This document shows positions 63,957 through 64,000 of a DNA stretch of 64,000 bases, piece after piece. The notes under the pieces were generated by a model, which searched no databases, was not told the origin of the DNA, and saw nothing but the letters and a program-made list of their open reading frames with translations. The translations under genes and the position numbers were made by a program. The DNA is from Simiduia litorea. Lineage in GTDB: Bacteria; Pseudomonadota; Gammaproteobacteria; Pseudomonadales; Cellvibrionaceae. Within the stretch, counting starts at the first letter, position 1. Each line of letters opens with the position of its first letter. The stretch is from assembly GCF_042853465.1 (NCBI RefSeq), contig NZ_AP031497.1, positions 3,720,001-3,784,000 on the forward strand, given 5' to 3'.

Positions 63957-64000
63957 CTGATTAACACCACACCAAACTAAGGCAGCGCTGGCTGGTTCAG

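Noticed and set aside
1..64000. tRNA, rRNA, CRISPR, transposase, integrase or phage genes
   Set aside because: None found on reading both strands; the only RNA gene recognised is 6S.

Overview
The window looks like a chromosomal segment of a marine or particle-associated gammaproteobacterium of the Cellvibrionales type (Simiduia/Teredinibacter/Saccharophagus-like). This is inferred from the ygfB / zapA-6S RNA-fau arrangement typical of Gammaproteobacteria, from three TonB-dependent receptors plus a fourth broken one, and from carbohydrate-handling genes. No database search was possible. I saw no phage, insertion sequence, CRISPR array, tRNA or rRNA.

Layout. 1-7.3 kb is housekeeping: partial ygfB facing a ZapB-like gene, zapA, the 6S RNA and fau; a chemoreceptor; a 45-residue membrane peptide missed by length-based gene calling; ilvA; rpiA; and a lipoprotein. 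7.3-18 kb holds an Atm1-type ABC exporter, a three-gene operon (MEST-like alpha/beta hydrolase, DUF2860-like barrel, double ChrR cupin), a divergent D-aminoacylase-family amidohydrolase, a lipoprotein lipase-like hydrolase, and a four-gene reverse operon (FMN reductase, M19 dipeptidase, proline-punctuated coiled-coil protein, membrane protein). 18-27 kb carries the alpha-2-macroglobulin/PBP1C pair and hpd. 27-31 kb has a SIMPL-domain protein, an epimerase/M50 protease pair and a DUF4124 protein.

31-37 kb is an RND efflux operon under a divergent TetR regulator, with two copies of the same operator. 37-43 kb has a HAD lipoprotein, small hypotheticals, and a subtilase facing an ECF sigma / anti-sigma / lipoprotein operon. 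43-47 kb is the least conventional part: an N-terminally truncated TonB receptor, an outer-membrane barrel, and a secreted protein without aromatic residues that ends in sixteen four-residue glycine-zipper-like repeats. 47-51 kb is a probably Fur-controlled siderophore receptor with a PepSY reductase-like partner.

51-59 kb holds a nitroreductase/LysR pair and a trehalose locus (trehalase, MFS transporter, TonB receptor, divergent LacI regulator with two operators 32 bp apart). 59-64 kb has a cupin, a lipoprotein, and a choice-of-anchor B lipoprotein facing another TonB receptor.

How the genes work together. Three surface-uptake modules (siderophore, trehalose or a related glucan, unknown ligand) each pair a TonB receptor with inner-membrane, regulatory or surface partners. 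Envelope defence and stress functions (A2M/PBP1C, RND pump, subtilase/ECF) fill much of the rest. The best candidates for something undescribed are the glycine-zipper protein with its barrel neighbour, and the MEST hydrolase / DUF2860 / cupin operon.
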